Positions 45,014-52,623 of a DNA stretch of 64,000 bases are shown here, piece by piece (position 1 is the stretch's first letter; each line of letters opens with the position of its first letter). The position numbers were made by a program, and so were the translations under genes. This DNA is from Pleodorina starrii. Lineage: Eukaryota; Chlorophyta; Chlorophyceae; Chlamydomonadales; Volvocaceae. The notes under the pieces were generated by a model, which saw only the letters and a list, made by a program, of their open reading frames with translations, made no database searches and had not been told where the DNA came from. The stretch spans positions 1-64,000 of the forward strand of contig BRXU01000052.1 in NCBI GenBank assembly GCA_030267565.1, given 5' to 3'.

Positions 45014-45123
45014 CGGGCCGACAGTCAGCCCCGTGCGGGCAAGGTGGTGCAAACCGGCTCCTCACGTCTGCCCAGCAGCACACGGTCGCTGCGGTGGATC
45101 CACGTACGGGAAGTTCAAGACGG

Positions 45124-45147
45124 GCCGTCCTGGCCGGCCAGGACGGC
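45124..45147. repeat. 24-bp perfect GC-rich palindrome
   Basis: Uninterrupted self-complementary sequence centred on TGGCCGGCCA, 73 bp upstream of the next gene's ATG. It could be a protein-binding site or a cruciform seed. The surrounding 44880-45220 contains no supported gene. Confidence 0.8.
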
Positions 45148-45220
45148 TTGCCTAGCTTGCACATTCAGAAATAAACAATATAGGCTACGACGACCTGCAA
45201 GTGAGTTCATGCAGTGAAGT

Positions 45221-45949
45221 ATGTCAGAGCCTCTACTATACCATGTCTTTCGAAAGACATTCCACGTTCCTACAAAGTGGATGGACAATGAGTACTTTGC
45301 GTACCTGGTGAATCACTCGTATGCAACGGAGGATTGCACCGCAGCCCTGCAAAAAATTACTGAAACGCTGAAGATTATGGGATACATGGAGGGCAACGAC
45401 TCTATGATCCACGACTACCTGGTCTTCTCGATTGAGGACTTGCTGGACAAAAACGGCGAGGTGTTCATCACCGAGAAAGACGTCCGGGGCAATGCTAGCA
45501 TCAAGAAGCTGCTGGCTGGCTTGACGCCAGACCTGGTTATCAAGAAGAATGCGCAACGGGACAAAACTATCCTTCTCGACGTCCACGTTGGGTCACAGCA
45601 TGTCGACGGCATCAAGAACAAGTACAAGAAGCTGGATTTCTTCTCGACCGTGCTCGTGGTGACTCCGTACAATTTTCAGCGGCAGCTCAAAGAGGTCCTG
45701 CCAGAGTCGGACATCGACTACCTGTACAAGAACTTCCAAGTCTTCCTGACCGAGTACAGCTATTGGTGCGCAAGCATCAAGCTTCACAAGGTCCTCCTCA
45801 ACGACGTGGTCCTCGGTCGCAATGTACCGTCTCTTCAGGAGTTCAAATTGGAACCTGCCAAATTGACCGGGCAAGCTGCGGCGAAAGGCCAGTTTCTGAC
45901 GCACCTCACGCAGTACGGAGACATGGTGGCGGACCAGGCTTTGATTTGA
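45221..45949 (+). CDS. Putative PD-(D/E)XK-type nuclease
   Basis: 242 aa from the ATG at 45221. The centre has His64, then TPDLVI (Pro103-Asp104) and ILLDVHVG (Asp120), followed by a Lys-rich IKNKYKK (131-137). His...PD...D/E...Lys is the layout of PD-(D/E)XK nucleases; the displaced lysine and the leading His recall the His+ endonuclease domain of segmented negative-strand RNA virus polymerases. No polymerase part is present. The canonical D/E-x-K lysine is His here, so activity is uncertain. The rest is mixed alpha/beta without membrane segments. A full type A palindrome starts 7 bp after the stop. The nuclease call is inference from motif order only. Confidence 0.5.
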   Translation: MSEPLLYHVFRKTFHVPTKWMDNEYFAYLVNHSYATEDCTAALQKITETLKIMGYMEGNDSMIHDYLVFSIEDLLDKNGEVFITEKDVRGNASIKKLLAGLTPDLVIKKNAQRDKTILLDVHVGSQHVDGIKNKYKKLDFFSTVLVVTPYNFQRQLKEVLPESDIDYLYKNFQVFLTEYSYWCASIKLHKVLLNDVVLGRNVPSLQEFKLEPAKLTGQAAAKGQFLTHLTQYGDMVADQALI

Positions 45950-45955
45950 CGTGCC

Positions 45956-46056
45956 CAGGGTTGCTACCTTCTTGAAAGACTTGGCAGACGCTGCAGGAGC
46001 TAGTTCTTTTGCACCATGCTGTGTCTACCAAGTCTTGTAGGAAGATAACAACCCTG
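45956..46056. mobile_element. Type A palindromic element, full copy
   Basis: 101 bp from CAGGGTTGCTACCTTCTTG to GAAGATAACAACCCTG with loop AGGAGCTAGTTCTTTTGCAC. No clear target duplication (GACGTGCC against AGGTGTAC). A further arm fragment TGTGTCTGCCAAAGTTGTTT follows at about 46068. Confidence 0.85.
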
Positions 46057-46179
46057 AGGTGTACCATGTTGTGTCTGCCAAAGTTGTTTAAGGAAAGAAC
46101 CGGTGCATTCGATGATAGACATCGAAATCCAGCAGGCTGTGTTGTCAAAAGTCAACGAAGTGCACGAGAATAGCCCATT

Positions 46180-46764
46180 ATGGACGTAAATCGTGAGGTT
46201 GACTTGCAGGACGTCAGTAACGCCGTGGTCAAGGACTATGAAGCGCGCGGATACGCAGTCGCCCCCATGGCGCCGGGGGTGCGCTCTGCTGGGCTTGCGA
46301 TGCTTTCCCCCGGAGTACCACTGAGGCATCGTTACTCGTTCGATGCAGCGTTCTATGTGACCAAGCCGCGGGAGGAGTTGGCGGTGCTTGGTGCCGTCTC
46401 CCACTGTCTCCAAGTGCAAGACGTCTTGCACTTGGAGAAGAAGGTTTCCTGGTTCCAGAACCGTCTGAGAAAGTTAGAGGAAGGTGTGCTGCCCGTGGGC
46501 TCGCCAGGGTTTGAAGCGCAGAAGGAGACGCTTCGGCGGTACGTGGGTATGCCTATTCAGGTCTTTGTGGGCACTGTGCACGTGGTGGATGTTGCAGCGT
46601 TGACTGCATCCGCTGCAAAAGGCTACGATGTTGTCCTGCCTATTGTCCTGCCATGCGGGGCCCGAAGTTTTGAGCGGCAGTCTGCGGACGCGGCCAAAGG
46701 GCTGGTGCGCGCGTGGTCCGCTTTCCCTGTCACCCAAGTTGAAGCTGAAGCAGACGCATGGTGA
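46180..46764 (+). CDS. Hypothetical 194-aa protein
   Basis: 194 aa from the ATG at 46180. Alpha/beta composition; a central coiled-coil-like helix (LEKKVSWFQNRLRKLEE, about 86-103) and a hydrophobic VFVGTVHVVDVAALTA stretch. No membrane segment. Codons about 77-87 lie in a 32-bp perfect palindrome (46407-46438). The stop is 4 bp before a composite type B palindrome, and the gene faces 46958 convergently. It lies 230 bp after the nuclease-like gene on the same strand. Family not recognised. Confidence 0.6.
   Translation: MDVNREVDLQDVSNAVVKDYEARGYAVAPMAPGVRSAGLAMLSPGVPLRHRYSFDAAFYVTKPREELAVLGAVSHCLQVQDVLHLEKKVSWFQNRLRKLEEGVLPVGSPGFEAQKETLRRYVGMPIQVFVGTVHVVDVAALTASAAKGYDVVLPIVLPCGARSFERQSADAAKGLVRAWSAFPVTQVEAEADAW
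46407..46438. repeat. 32-bp perfect palindrome inside a coding region
   Basis: Uninterrupted self-complementary sequence centred on GACGTC at 46422/46423, within the gene at 46180. It encodes the end of one strand-like segment and the start of the predicted coiled coil. Confidence 0.9.
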
Positions 46765-46768
46765 ACAG

Positions 46769-46920
46769 CAGGGTGCGGGGCGATTTACAAGTCGCCAGAA
46801 AAGGACCTAAAGGTCGGCTATTGTCCTTAGGTCCTTTTCTGGCGACTTGTAAATCGCCCCGCCGCACCCTGCCTAAAGGGCCGCTATTGTCCTTAGGTCC
46901 TTTTCTGGCCCTGCACCCTG
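46769..46920. mobile_element. Composite type B palindromic element with 8-bp flanks
   Basis: A full type B palindrome (46769-46871) followed directly by a second partial copy ending CACCCTG at 46920. The outermost flanks GTGAACAG and GTGAGCAG match at 7 of 8 positions, so the composite seems to have inserted as one unit. It occupies the space between convergent genes. Confidence 0.85.
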
Positions 46921-46957
46921 GTGAGCAGGCATGCCAGCATACTAGAAAGGCGGAATG

Positions 46958-47398
46958 TCACAGTCTGCGTTGTGAGTCAAAAAAGGACAAAGGGACATTC
47001 TCCTTCCTGAACAAATCCAATAGGTACTTGCCAATGACGCGGCTATTGGGTGGAAGGTTAGAAAGATCCCACCGATCACGCGCGTCGGCGCACCCTTGGG
47101 AATTCACGTATATCATCGCCGTGACGAATTCGGTGACGGTTATTTCACCCCACTCCATGCCAATGCTAAACGATTTCACATCCTTGTGTTGTAGGACGTC
47201 TTTTGCAAATTTCTTAAGGTCTTTGGATGCAGATAAATGTCTGGAATCAATCAACTGGAACAGGTCAAAGAGAGCCAACACTCTCGTTTGAGCAACACTG
47301 TTCGTGAGTTCATTGCTTGTAAACACACGCGCTAGGTCTATGATCCGCTGCAGTATCTTCGTTATCCACTTTGAAGGTTTCGGTTGCTTGTCTGCCAT
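46958..47398 (-). CDS. Hypothetical protein related to the N-terminal part of the protease gene
   Basis: 146 aa from the ATG at 47398. Residues about 50-98 (DSRHLSASKD...DVKSF...EITVTEFVTAMIYVN) can be aligned with residues about 215-258 of the protein at 27425 (DSSHIHYLEH...DVKNC...FTVTELTTAFIDYN). The similarity ends before the protease domain. It may be a free-standing version of that middle domain or a truncated copy. Soluble composition with a basic N-terminus (KQPKPSK). Function unknown. Confidence 0.55.
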   Translation of the reverse strand: MADKQPKPSKWITKILQRIIDLARVFTSNELTNSVAQTRVLALFDLFQLIDSRHLSASKDLKKFAKDVLQHKDVKSFSIGMEWGEITVTEFVTAMIYVNSQGCADARDRWDLSNLPPNSRVIGKYLLDLFRKENVPLSFFDSQRRL

Positions 47399-47456
47399 AG
47401 CTCGAAGTCCAGTTTCATTTTAAACAGAAAATTTTTAGTTGAACGGTGAGTTTGGG

Positions 47457-47563
47457 CAGGGTTGCTATCAGGCTGGTTATCTTCCTAAAAGACGGCGCAG
47501 CACGAGCTAATTATTGTGCACCATGCTGCGTCTGCCAAGTCTTTTTGGAAGATAGCAACCCTG
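47457..47563. mobile_element. Type A palindrome with chimeric A/C left end
   Basis: The left end carries two starts in series: CAGGGTTGCTAT (type A) at 47457, then CAGGCTGGTTATCTTCCTAA (type C style) at 47469. A shortened left arm, the usual loop and an intact right arm ending GATAGCAACCCTG follow. It lies between divergent genes, against the usual 3'-end placement. Confidence 0.75.
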
Positions 47564-47628
47564 GTCCACTCATTTACGATGGCCCTGAAACGTGGTGGCA
47601 CATGGATACGTAGAGGAAGTATTCATCA

Positions 47629-48999
47629 ATGCAAAACATTTTGCCGATTATAATATATGTTTTGATGCAGAAGTCAGCAAAGAGAGGACAAGCAAAGAGG
47701 TCAGCAAAGAGGTCAGCAAAGAGGTCAGCAAAGAGGTCAGCAAAGAGGTCAGCAAAGAGGTCAGCAAAGAGGTCAGCAAAGAGGACAACAGCAGAGAGGA
47801 CAACAGCAGAGAGGACAGCAAAGTATGGTGGGGCATCTTTTCCCAATTTTATGCGTTTTTTAACTAGGTCGCGAGCAACTGGGTCAGCGCAGACTGGGTC
47901 AGCGCAGACTGGGCCACCAGCGACTCGGTCAGCGACTGGGCCACCAGCGACTCGGTCAGCGACTGGGCCACCAGCGACTCGGTCAGCGACTGGGCCACCA
48001 GCGACCCATGAGTTTGGAGAATTTGTAGTCATTTTTTCCAATTTGAAATGGATTCAGGTGATGAAGTTTAGTGGAAATAGTTCATTGCCAGCTTCCAAAA
48101 GGTATCAATATGATACCGATGCTTCATATAATGAAGTCGAAAAGTATTCTGATGAATTACAATGGCGCGTGTTCATGCATGTCGAAATCGCCCCTATTAT
48201 AGAGGCAGTAAATGAAGAAGATGAGGGACGTATACTGGAAGAAGTTAAAAAATTGTCTGAAAGATATGTGCCATATGGTTTTATTGCAATCACACAGAAA
48301 GAAGGAATTAAATATATCTCACAGGAAGATGCTGAATATATCAGGAAAAAGCTTGTTGATTCCATCAAAGTCGATTGCATTAATGAGGACATGGATCCGG
48401 TTGAAATGGAAGCTTGGGAAAATCTCTCTATCGAAGATCTGAGCAGTGTCATAAGATTTGGAGAACCTGCTACACTAGATGGAGGGAAAAGACGCAGTAC
48501 AAGATGTTATACCACAAAAACATTGATGAACATATTGAAGACAAACGTAAGGAATGAAAAGGTAAGGCTACCAGATCCACTAAATCCCGTGTACGAGTCC
48601 CCTCTGGAAGAAATTGATATCATCTTATCACGTGTATCACAATATACAATAAGATTGCTAGAGTCCAGTTCGATTGCGGTAATAAGACACATTGATGTTA
48701 ATGTATGCATTTCCAAGGTTGCTGCAATACTACATTGCAAGGATTTGTTTTACAATGACCAAAACATCGGAAAACAGATAATTAAAGAATTTAAGGTATC
48801 TAAATTGGATAGCCGAGTATTAACTTATTCTGAAATTTCACCGTTAATTATGTGCATACGCGTGTATAGTCCATATACAACTCTACAAATAATTCGCCGA
48901 ATGTCTGACTGGACTACATGGCAAAAAATCTTCTGGAGTGGCACTCCAGTAGTCACTCGAGAAGAAGGGGTTTTAGAAAACGGTCACACTGATGGCTGA
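47629..48999 (+). CDS. Hypothetical protein with basic SAKR repeats and TRSATGPPA repeats
   Basis: 456 aa from the ATG at 47629. Residues about 14-54 are SAKR tetrapeptides from a 12-bp AGCAAAGAGGTC repeat, giving a histone-tail-like basic region. Residues about 80-125 are TRSATGPPA/TGSAQTGPPA repeats from a 27-bp unit. From about 128 the sequence is ordinary and AT-rich: acidic and helical (IEAVNEEDEGRILEEVKKL), then RRSTRCYTTKTLMNILKTN and DPLNPVYESP. The last two vaguely recall the Cys...Leu...DP layout of U-box-like motifs, but zinc ligands are absent. The repeat frames are open in three registers, so the N-terminal start is less certain than the body. The stop at 48999 is followed by a type A palindrome 215 bp on. 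Confidence 0.6.
   Translation: MQNILPIIIYVLMQKSAKRGQAKRSAKRSAKRSAKRSAKRSAKRSAKRSAKRTTAERTTAERTAKYGGASFPNFMRFLTRSRATGSAQTGSAQTGPPATRSATGPPATRSATGPPATRSATGPPATHEFGEFVVIFSNLKWIQVMKFSGNSSLPASKRYQYDTDASYNEVEKYSDELQWRVFMHVEIAPIIEAVNEEDEGRILEEVKKLSERYVPYGFIAITQKEGIKYISQEDAEYIRKKLVDSIKVDCINEDMDPVEMEAWENLSIEDLSSVIRFGEPATLDGGKRRSTRCYTTKTLMNILKTNVRNEKVRLPDPLNPVYESPLEEIDIILSRVSQYTIRLLESSSIAVIRHIDVNVCISKVAAILHCKDLFYNDQNIGKQIIKEFKVSKLDSRVLTYSEISPLIMCIRVYSPYTTLQIIRRMSDWTTWQKIFWSGTPVVTREEGVLENGHTDG
47690..47820. repeat. 12-bp in-gene minisatellite
   Basis: AGCAAAGAGGTC iterations followed by AGCAGAGAGGAC variants, encoding SAKR repeats in the gene at 47629. Confidence 0.88.
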
Positions 49000-49214
49000 A
49001 CTTTGGATTCTGCCGCACTGACTTCAGTGTCTGCGCGCACACCACAACACCTGCATTCCTAAAATAATTAGGGTTCGTACGGTAAGTTAGCATGCCTGTC
49101 TGACAAGCTTAGAAGTGTGTTGTAAAGTTGATTTCTGCGACGAAGAGCAGCCATTCAGGCCCGACACGCTCGCGGGCATCGTGGAGGAGCGGGTGGAAGA
49201 GGAGGACATCTGAG

Positions 49215-49315
49215 CAGGATTGCTATCTTCCTAAAAGACTTGGCAGACGCTGCAGGAGCTAAATGTTTTGCACCATGCAGCGTCTGCCAAGTCTTTCAAG
49301 AAGATAGCAACCCTG
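49215..49315. mobile_element. Type A palindromic element, full copy
   Basis: 101 bp, CAGGATTGCTATCTTCCTAA to GATAGCAACCCTG, loop AGGAGCTAAATGTTTTGCAC. It starts 2 bp after the TGA that closes the remnant frame. Flanks CATCTGAG and TGTGCGAT do not match. Confidence 0.85.
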
Positions 49316-49418
49316 TGTGCGATGGCTCTTTGGCAGCGGTCTGTTGTTCGTGGCAAGATGTCCAGGACACCAGATACCAGGGCCGTCAAGTATTCTTCGT
49401 GCTCCCCTGGCTCGGCCC

Positions 49419-49516
49419 CAGGGCTATCTTCTTGAAAGACTTGGCAGACGCTGCAGGGGCTAAATGTTTTGCATCATGCAGCGTCTGCCAAGTCTTTCAA
49501 GAAGATAGCAACCCTG
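49419..49516. mobile_element. Type A palindromic element with perfect 8-bp target duplication
   Basis: 98 bp, CAGGGCTATCTTC to GATAGCAACCCTG (3 bp shorter in the left end than its neighbour at 49215). Both flanks read CTCGGCCC. The two adjacent copies are nearly identical. Confidence 0.9.
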
Positions 49517-49799
49517 CTCGGCCCCGATGTCAAGCAGGCAGCGACCGACTGGTGTTTTTCATGGCTGTTGCTCAGATCTTCCACTGGATGAAATGAGATG
49601 TGCTAGCTAAAAATGCCGTATTGCTGCTGCAGCTGCTATCTCTTGTAAATGCGGGGTGATCGTTGTCCAGGAGCTCAATCACGGCCGACTGCGCGGCTCG
49701 TGAAGAACGCAGACTAGGACACTACACAGAAGCAACAAGGACACGACAAGGACGACAAAAAGGTCATCACCGTCTCGGGCCGTCATTCATCGCTTTATA

Positions 49800-52472
49800 T
49801 TAATAATCCATGACGGTGCGAAACAAATTTGGAGGTTCTTTTGTATCAGTAGCCGCTGCTTCGGACCGAAACTGAGTTTTGGCAAAAGGAGAAGAAGCAG
49901 TAGATCTAAGATCTATACTCTTGTTCGAAAATGTGGGTTTCGTCCCGAGCCCTGAATCAGTCTCACTTCTCACGGTTCTCCTTTGTTCAGAGGATTGCCC
50001 ATCCTTCAAAGTCTGTGGGAACGTTAACTGCAAAATGCCATGGTTTCTTGTAGTAGTCGATGTGCGTTTGCGCCCTTCGTCGGCACCATGTTCCCTATCT
50101 GTGAGGAGAGTTTCAATCCGTGACGTTTTTGACGATTCTGAGGTTTGTGGCGGTGGTAGTGGCAATTTGACCGTGTGTTTGCTTGTAGGATAAGCTGATA
50201 TACGCCAAGGGTGGTTACTAGTACGGTGATTTATATACCTATTTTGAAAACACACAAACCAGATGCTGATTTTTGTGTTATTCTCGCTTACTGATATATC
50301 AAGACTTCCTTCATCGGACAGTGATACATTCATGATACTGAGTGTCCGCATACTCACCTTCCAAAATAATTCCACATCCTTACTGTAGGGGTTAGGTGGC
50401 ATTCTAAGGATTGCCAGCGTCTTTCTGTTTAAAATTCCGAACACAGGAGTTAAAGGTACCTCCAAGGTGCGTACACCGGCTTCCCACACAAAACGTGTAC
50501 CATTAGAAAGTACCAGGTTTCCGTCTGATTGCAGGTGCAGCTTATGCATTTCATTTGGTGATGAAAGTGTGTCAATAGATTTGTTCAGTAACACGTTAAA
50601 GTTTTCAACTCTTGCCGTTCGGGGGAGTGTTACACGACGTTTTCGGGCATGGTCGAAGCAATAGAAGAAGACGAGGTTAATGTTATTATTTATCTTATCA
50701 AGAAGCTCAATACTGCCATCTTGGTTTAAATCTATCGAGTCTATGTTTTTGATGTGGGGCATGATGCTTCGAAATGACCAGATTATGCTTTGATTTTTGG
50801 TTGTGTGACATTTTATGACCACCAAGTCCCGTGTCCCATCCGCAGGAAGAACTGGAACAATCTCTAATTTGAAAGTAGTTTGGGGAGGATGTGCCTTGAT
50901 TATTTCATGGGCTGATGATTGATAAAGTATCACACCTGCATTGTACAAGGTGAGTTGCCCTGTCTCCTGAGAGAGCTTTAGAGAAGTGGATCCCTTGCGC
51001 AATTCATCTTTGGAAGAGTCCAGTATGACCTTGTGTTGTGCTGCACTCGACTGGGCGGATTGAGGTGAGGTTGAGTTGCGGGAATCATATGTGGATCCTT
51101 TTGAACTAGGAGTACGAGCGGGGGATGGTATCTGTGTAGGGGACGAACTGAAAAGGGAACTTAAACTTTGGCGTGGCGAACGTTGAGTGGGAGTGGGTGG
51201 TGGTGTGGGTGGAGCTGGTCTAACAGGGATTAAAGCTTTTCCAGTTGCATTTTGCGTGTCACGGGTTATTCGACCTTTTTGAACGGCTCCTTTTGTTGTG
51301 TTAGTAGCTCTAGGTTGTTGGGGATTTCCCGCAGCTTTGCGCACGGGCCATCGTGTTCCATTTTCCGTGTTTTTGGTTGTTTGATCATTTTTAAAGGGGC
51401 CTGCTGGTCTGTTTGCAGCTTTAGGTTGTTGGGGCTTTCTCGCAGCTTCGACCAAGGTCTTATTTTGGGTTGACGGCTGGGAAACCTTTTTTTTTCCAGT
51501 TGCATTTTGCGCTTTTTTGGTTGTTTGATCCTTTTCAAGGGTTCCTTCTGTTGTGTTTGTAGCTTTAGGTTGTTTGGGAATTCCCGCAGATTTGCTTGGT
51601 TTTCCATTTTGGGTTGACGGCTGGGAAACCTTTTTTTTTCCAGTTGCATTTTGCGCTTTTTTGGTTGTTTGATCCTTTTCAAGGGTTCCTTCTGTTGTGT
51701 TTGTAGCTTTAGGTTGTTGGGGAATTCCCGCAGCTTTGCTTGGTTTTCCATTTTGCATAAACGGCTGATCTCTTTCAGAATTATGCATGCCCACGTTTTT
51801 TCCAGTTGCATTTTGCGTGTTTTGTGGTCCTTGATTGCGTCGAGTTTGTGACAAGGGCGGGGAGCTTCGGACTTGGTGGCTTTCCTTTATTTGCTGGGTT
51901 ACTTTCTGCAAGAGTTCCACTGGAAATACATAACATTCGAGCTTGCAACCATATTCTTTCATCTGTATCCATATCATGTACGTTGCATGGTCTCCCAGTA
52001 GCAACTCTTCAGTAAACGAAGGGAACACGTGATCTGTGTATGTGAAAGATGATAAATACACCTTATTCGGCGTGAAGGACCATGAAAATTCAAAATCATG
52101 TGACCGCATTAAATTTTTTTTGAAGTAGTCGAGACCTTTCTTATGAAATGTGGCCACATCAACATCACGGATAATGCACATTGTTTGATAGGTTGGTGTG
52201 CAGAAGTTTTCAGTCTTCCTCCGATCAGCGTATTCTAGTATAGTCGCGTGTATGTTTGCATCGGGGTGCAACCCAACCTCGATACCAGCCAAATTAACTT
52301 GAAGTTTACGCCTATCATATGTGTGGTACGTAAGTTCAGGAACGTGGGATCTCTGAATTTTTAGAACGATATTTTTTGAAGAATCACATCTATTCGTGGC
52401 AACGGCATTCGCAGTGTTAACTCGGAAGTCTTTCCCAAAGTCAGTCGGTTTCATCCCATCAATCCTTACCAT
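49800..52472 (-). CDS. Large repeat protein with bulb-type lectin-like region
   Basis: 890 aa from the ATG at 52472 (the GTG at 52496 is not favoured). The N-terminal ~210 residues are ordinary. Residues about 220-400 hold four degenerate repeats of 37-48 residues, each starting NATGK or NGTR and containing QQPKATNTTEG. NATG and TNTTEG offer many N-glycosylation sequons. The next part (about 400-470) is Pro/Ser-rich. Residues about 490-670 contain LKLSQETGQLTLYNAGVILY and LHLQSDGNLVLSNGTRFVWE, the latter a good match to the DGNLVLY...VW signature of bulb-type (B) lectins, which bind mannose. The C-terminus (about 740-890) is polar. No signal peptide seen. It could be a virion-surface or adhesion protein. 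The region is AT-rich, like its neighbours 47629 and 52624. Confidence 0.7.
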   Translation of the reverse strand: MVRIDGMKPTDFGKDFRVNTANAVATNRCDSSKNIVLKIQRSHVPELTYHTYDRRKLQVNLAGIEVGLHPDANIHATILEYADRRKTENFCTPTYQTMCIIRDVDVATFHKKGLDYFKKNLMRSHDFEFSWSFTPNKVYLSSFTYTDHVFPSFTEELLLGDHATYMIWIQMKEYGCKLECYVFPVELLQKVTQQIKESHQVRSSPPLSQTRRNQGPQNTQNATGKNVGMHNSERDQPFMQNGKPSKAAGIPQQPKATNTTEGTLEKDQTTKKAQNATGKKKVSQPSTQNGKPSKSAGIPKQPKATNTTEGTLEKDQTTKKAQNATGKKKVSQPSTQNKTLVEAARKPQQPKAANRPAGPFKNDQTTKNTENGTRWPVRKAAGNPQQPRATNTTKGAVQKGRITRDTQNATGKALIPVRPAPPTPPPTPTQRSPRQSLSSLFSSSPTQIPSPARTPSSKGSTYDSRNSTSPQSAQSSAAQHKVILDSSKDELRKGSTSLKLSQETGQLTLYNAGVILYQSSAHEIIKAHPPQTTFKLEIVPVLPADGTRDLVVIKCHTTKNQSIIWSFRSIMPHIKNIDSIDLNQDGSIELLDKINNNINLVFFYCFDHARKRRVTLPRTARVENFNVLLNKSIDTLSSPNEMHKLHLQSDGNLVLSNGTRFVWEAGVRTLEVPLTPVFGILNRKTLAILRMPPNPYSKDVELFWKVSMRTLSIMNVSLSDEGSLDISVSENNTKISIWFVCFQNRYINHRTSNHPWRISAYPTSKHTVKLPLPPPQTSESSKTSRIETLLTDREHGADEGRKRTSTTTRNHGILQLTFPQTLKDGQSSEQRRTVRSETDSGLGTKPTFSNKSIDLRSTASSPFAKTQFRSEAAATDTKEPPNLFRTVMDY

Positions 52473-52549
52473 GGTTATGATAAATAAATACAGCACTCTG
52501 AAATGATGACCTGGGGTGGGGGAAAGGTTTGAGTTGGCGAGGTTGGGAG

Positions 52550-52602
52550 CAGGGTGAACTTTGGGTCGTTTTCTGGCGACTTGTCAATCGCCCTGCACCC
52601 TG
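52550..52602. mobile_element. Type B palindromic element, internally deleted, perfect 8-bp target duplication
   Basis: 53 bp from CAGGGTGAACTTTGGG to the intact right end GGCGACTTGTCAATCGCCCTG and CACCCTG. Both flanks read GTTGGGAG. It lies 21 bp beyond the minus-strand stop at 52624. Confidence 0.9.
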
Positions 52603-52623
52603 GTTGGGAGGGCTTCTGCCCAT

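Larger units (their letters stand above)
49000..49799. other. Intergenic region with two type A palindromes and a gene remnant
   Basis: Apart from the elements listed separately, 49091-49213 reads as a stop-free plus frame ending KVDFCDEEQPFRPDTLAGIV and an acidic tail. It has no ATG and may be the 3' end of a lost gene. 49520-49799 shows no supported feature. Confidence 0.4.

Noticed and set aside
46758..47291. 177-codon ORF
   Set aside because: It starts outside a real ATG, reads through a type B palindrome and is antisense to the better ORF at 46958.
49240..49596. 118-codon ORF
   Set aside because: It is the translation of two type A palindromes and their spacer.
51266..51811. 181-codon ORF in the lectin gene region
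   Set aside because: Same-strand shadow frame kept open by the repeated NATGK units.
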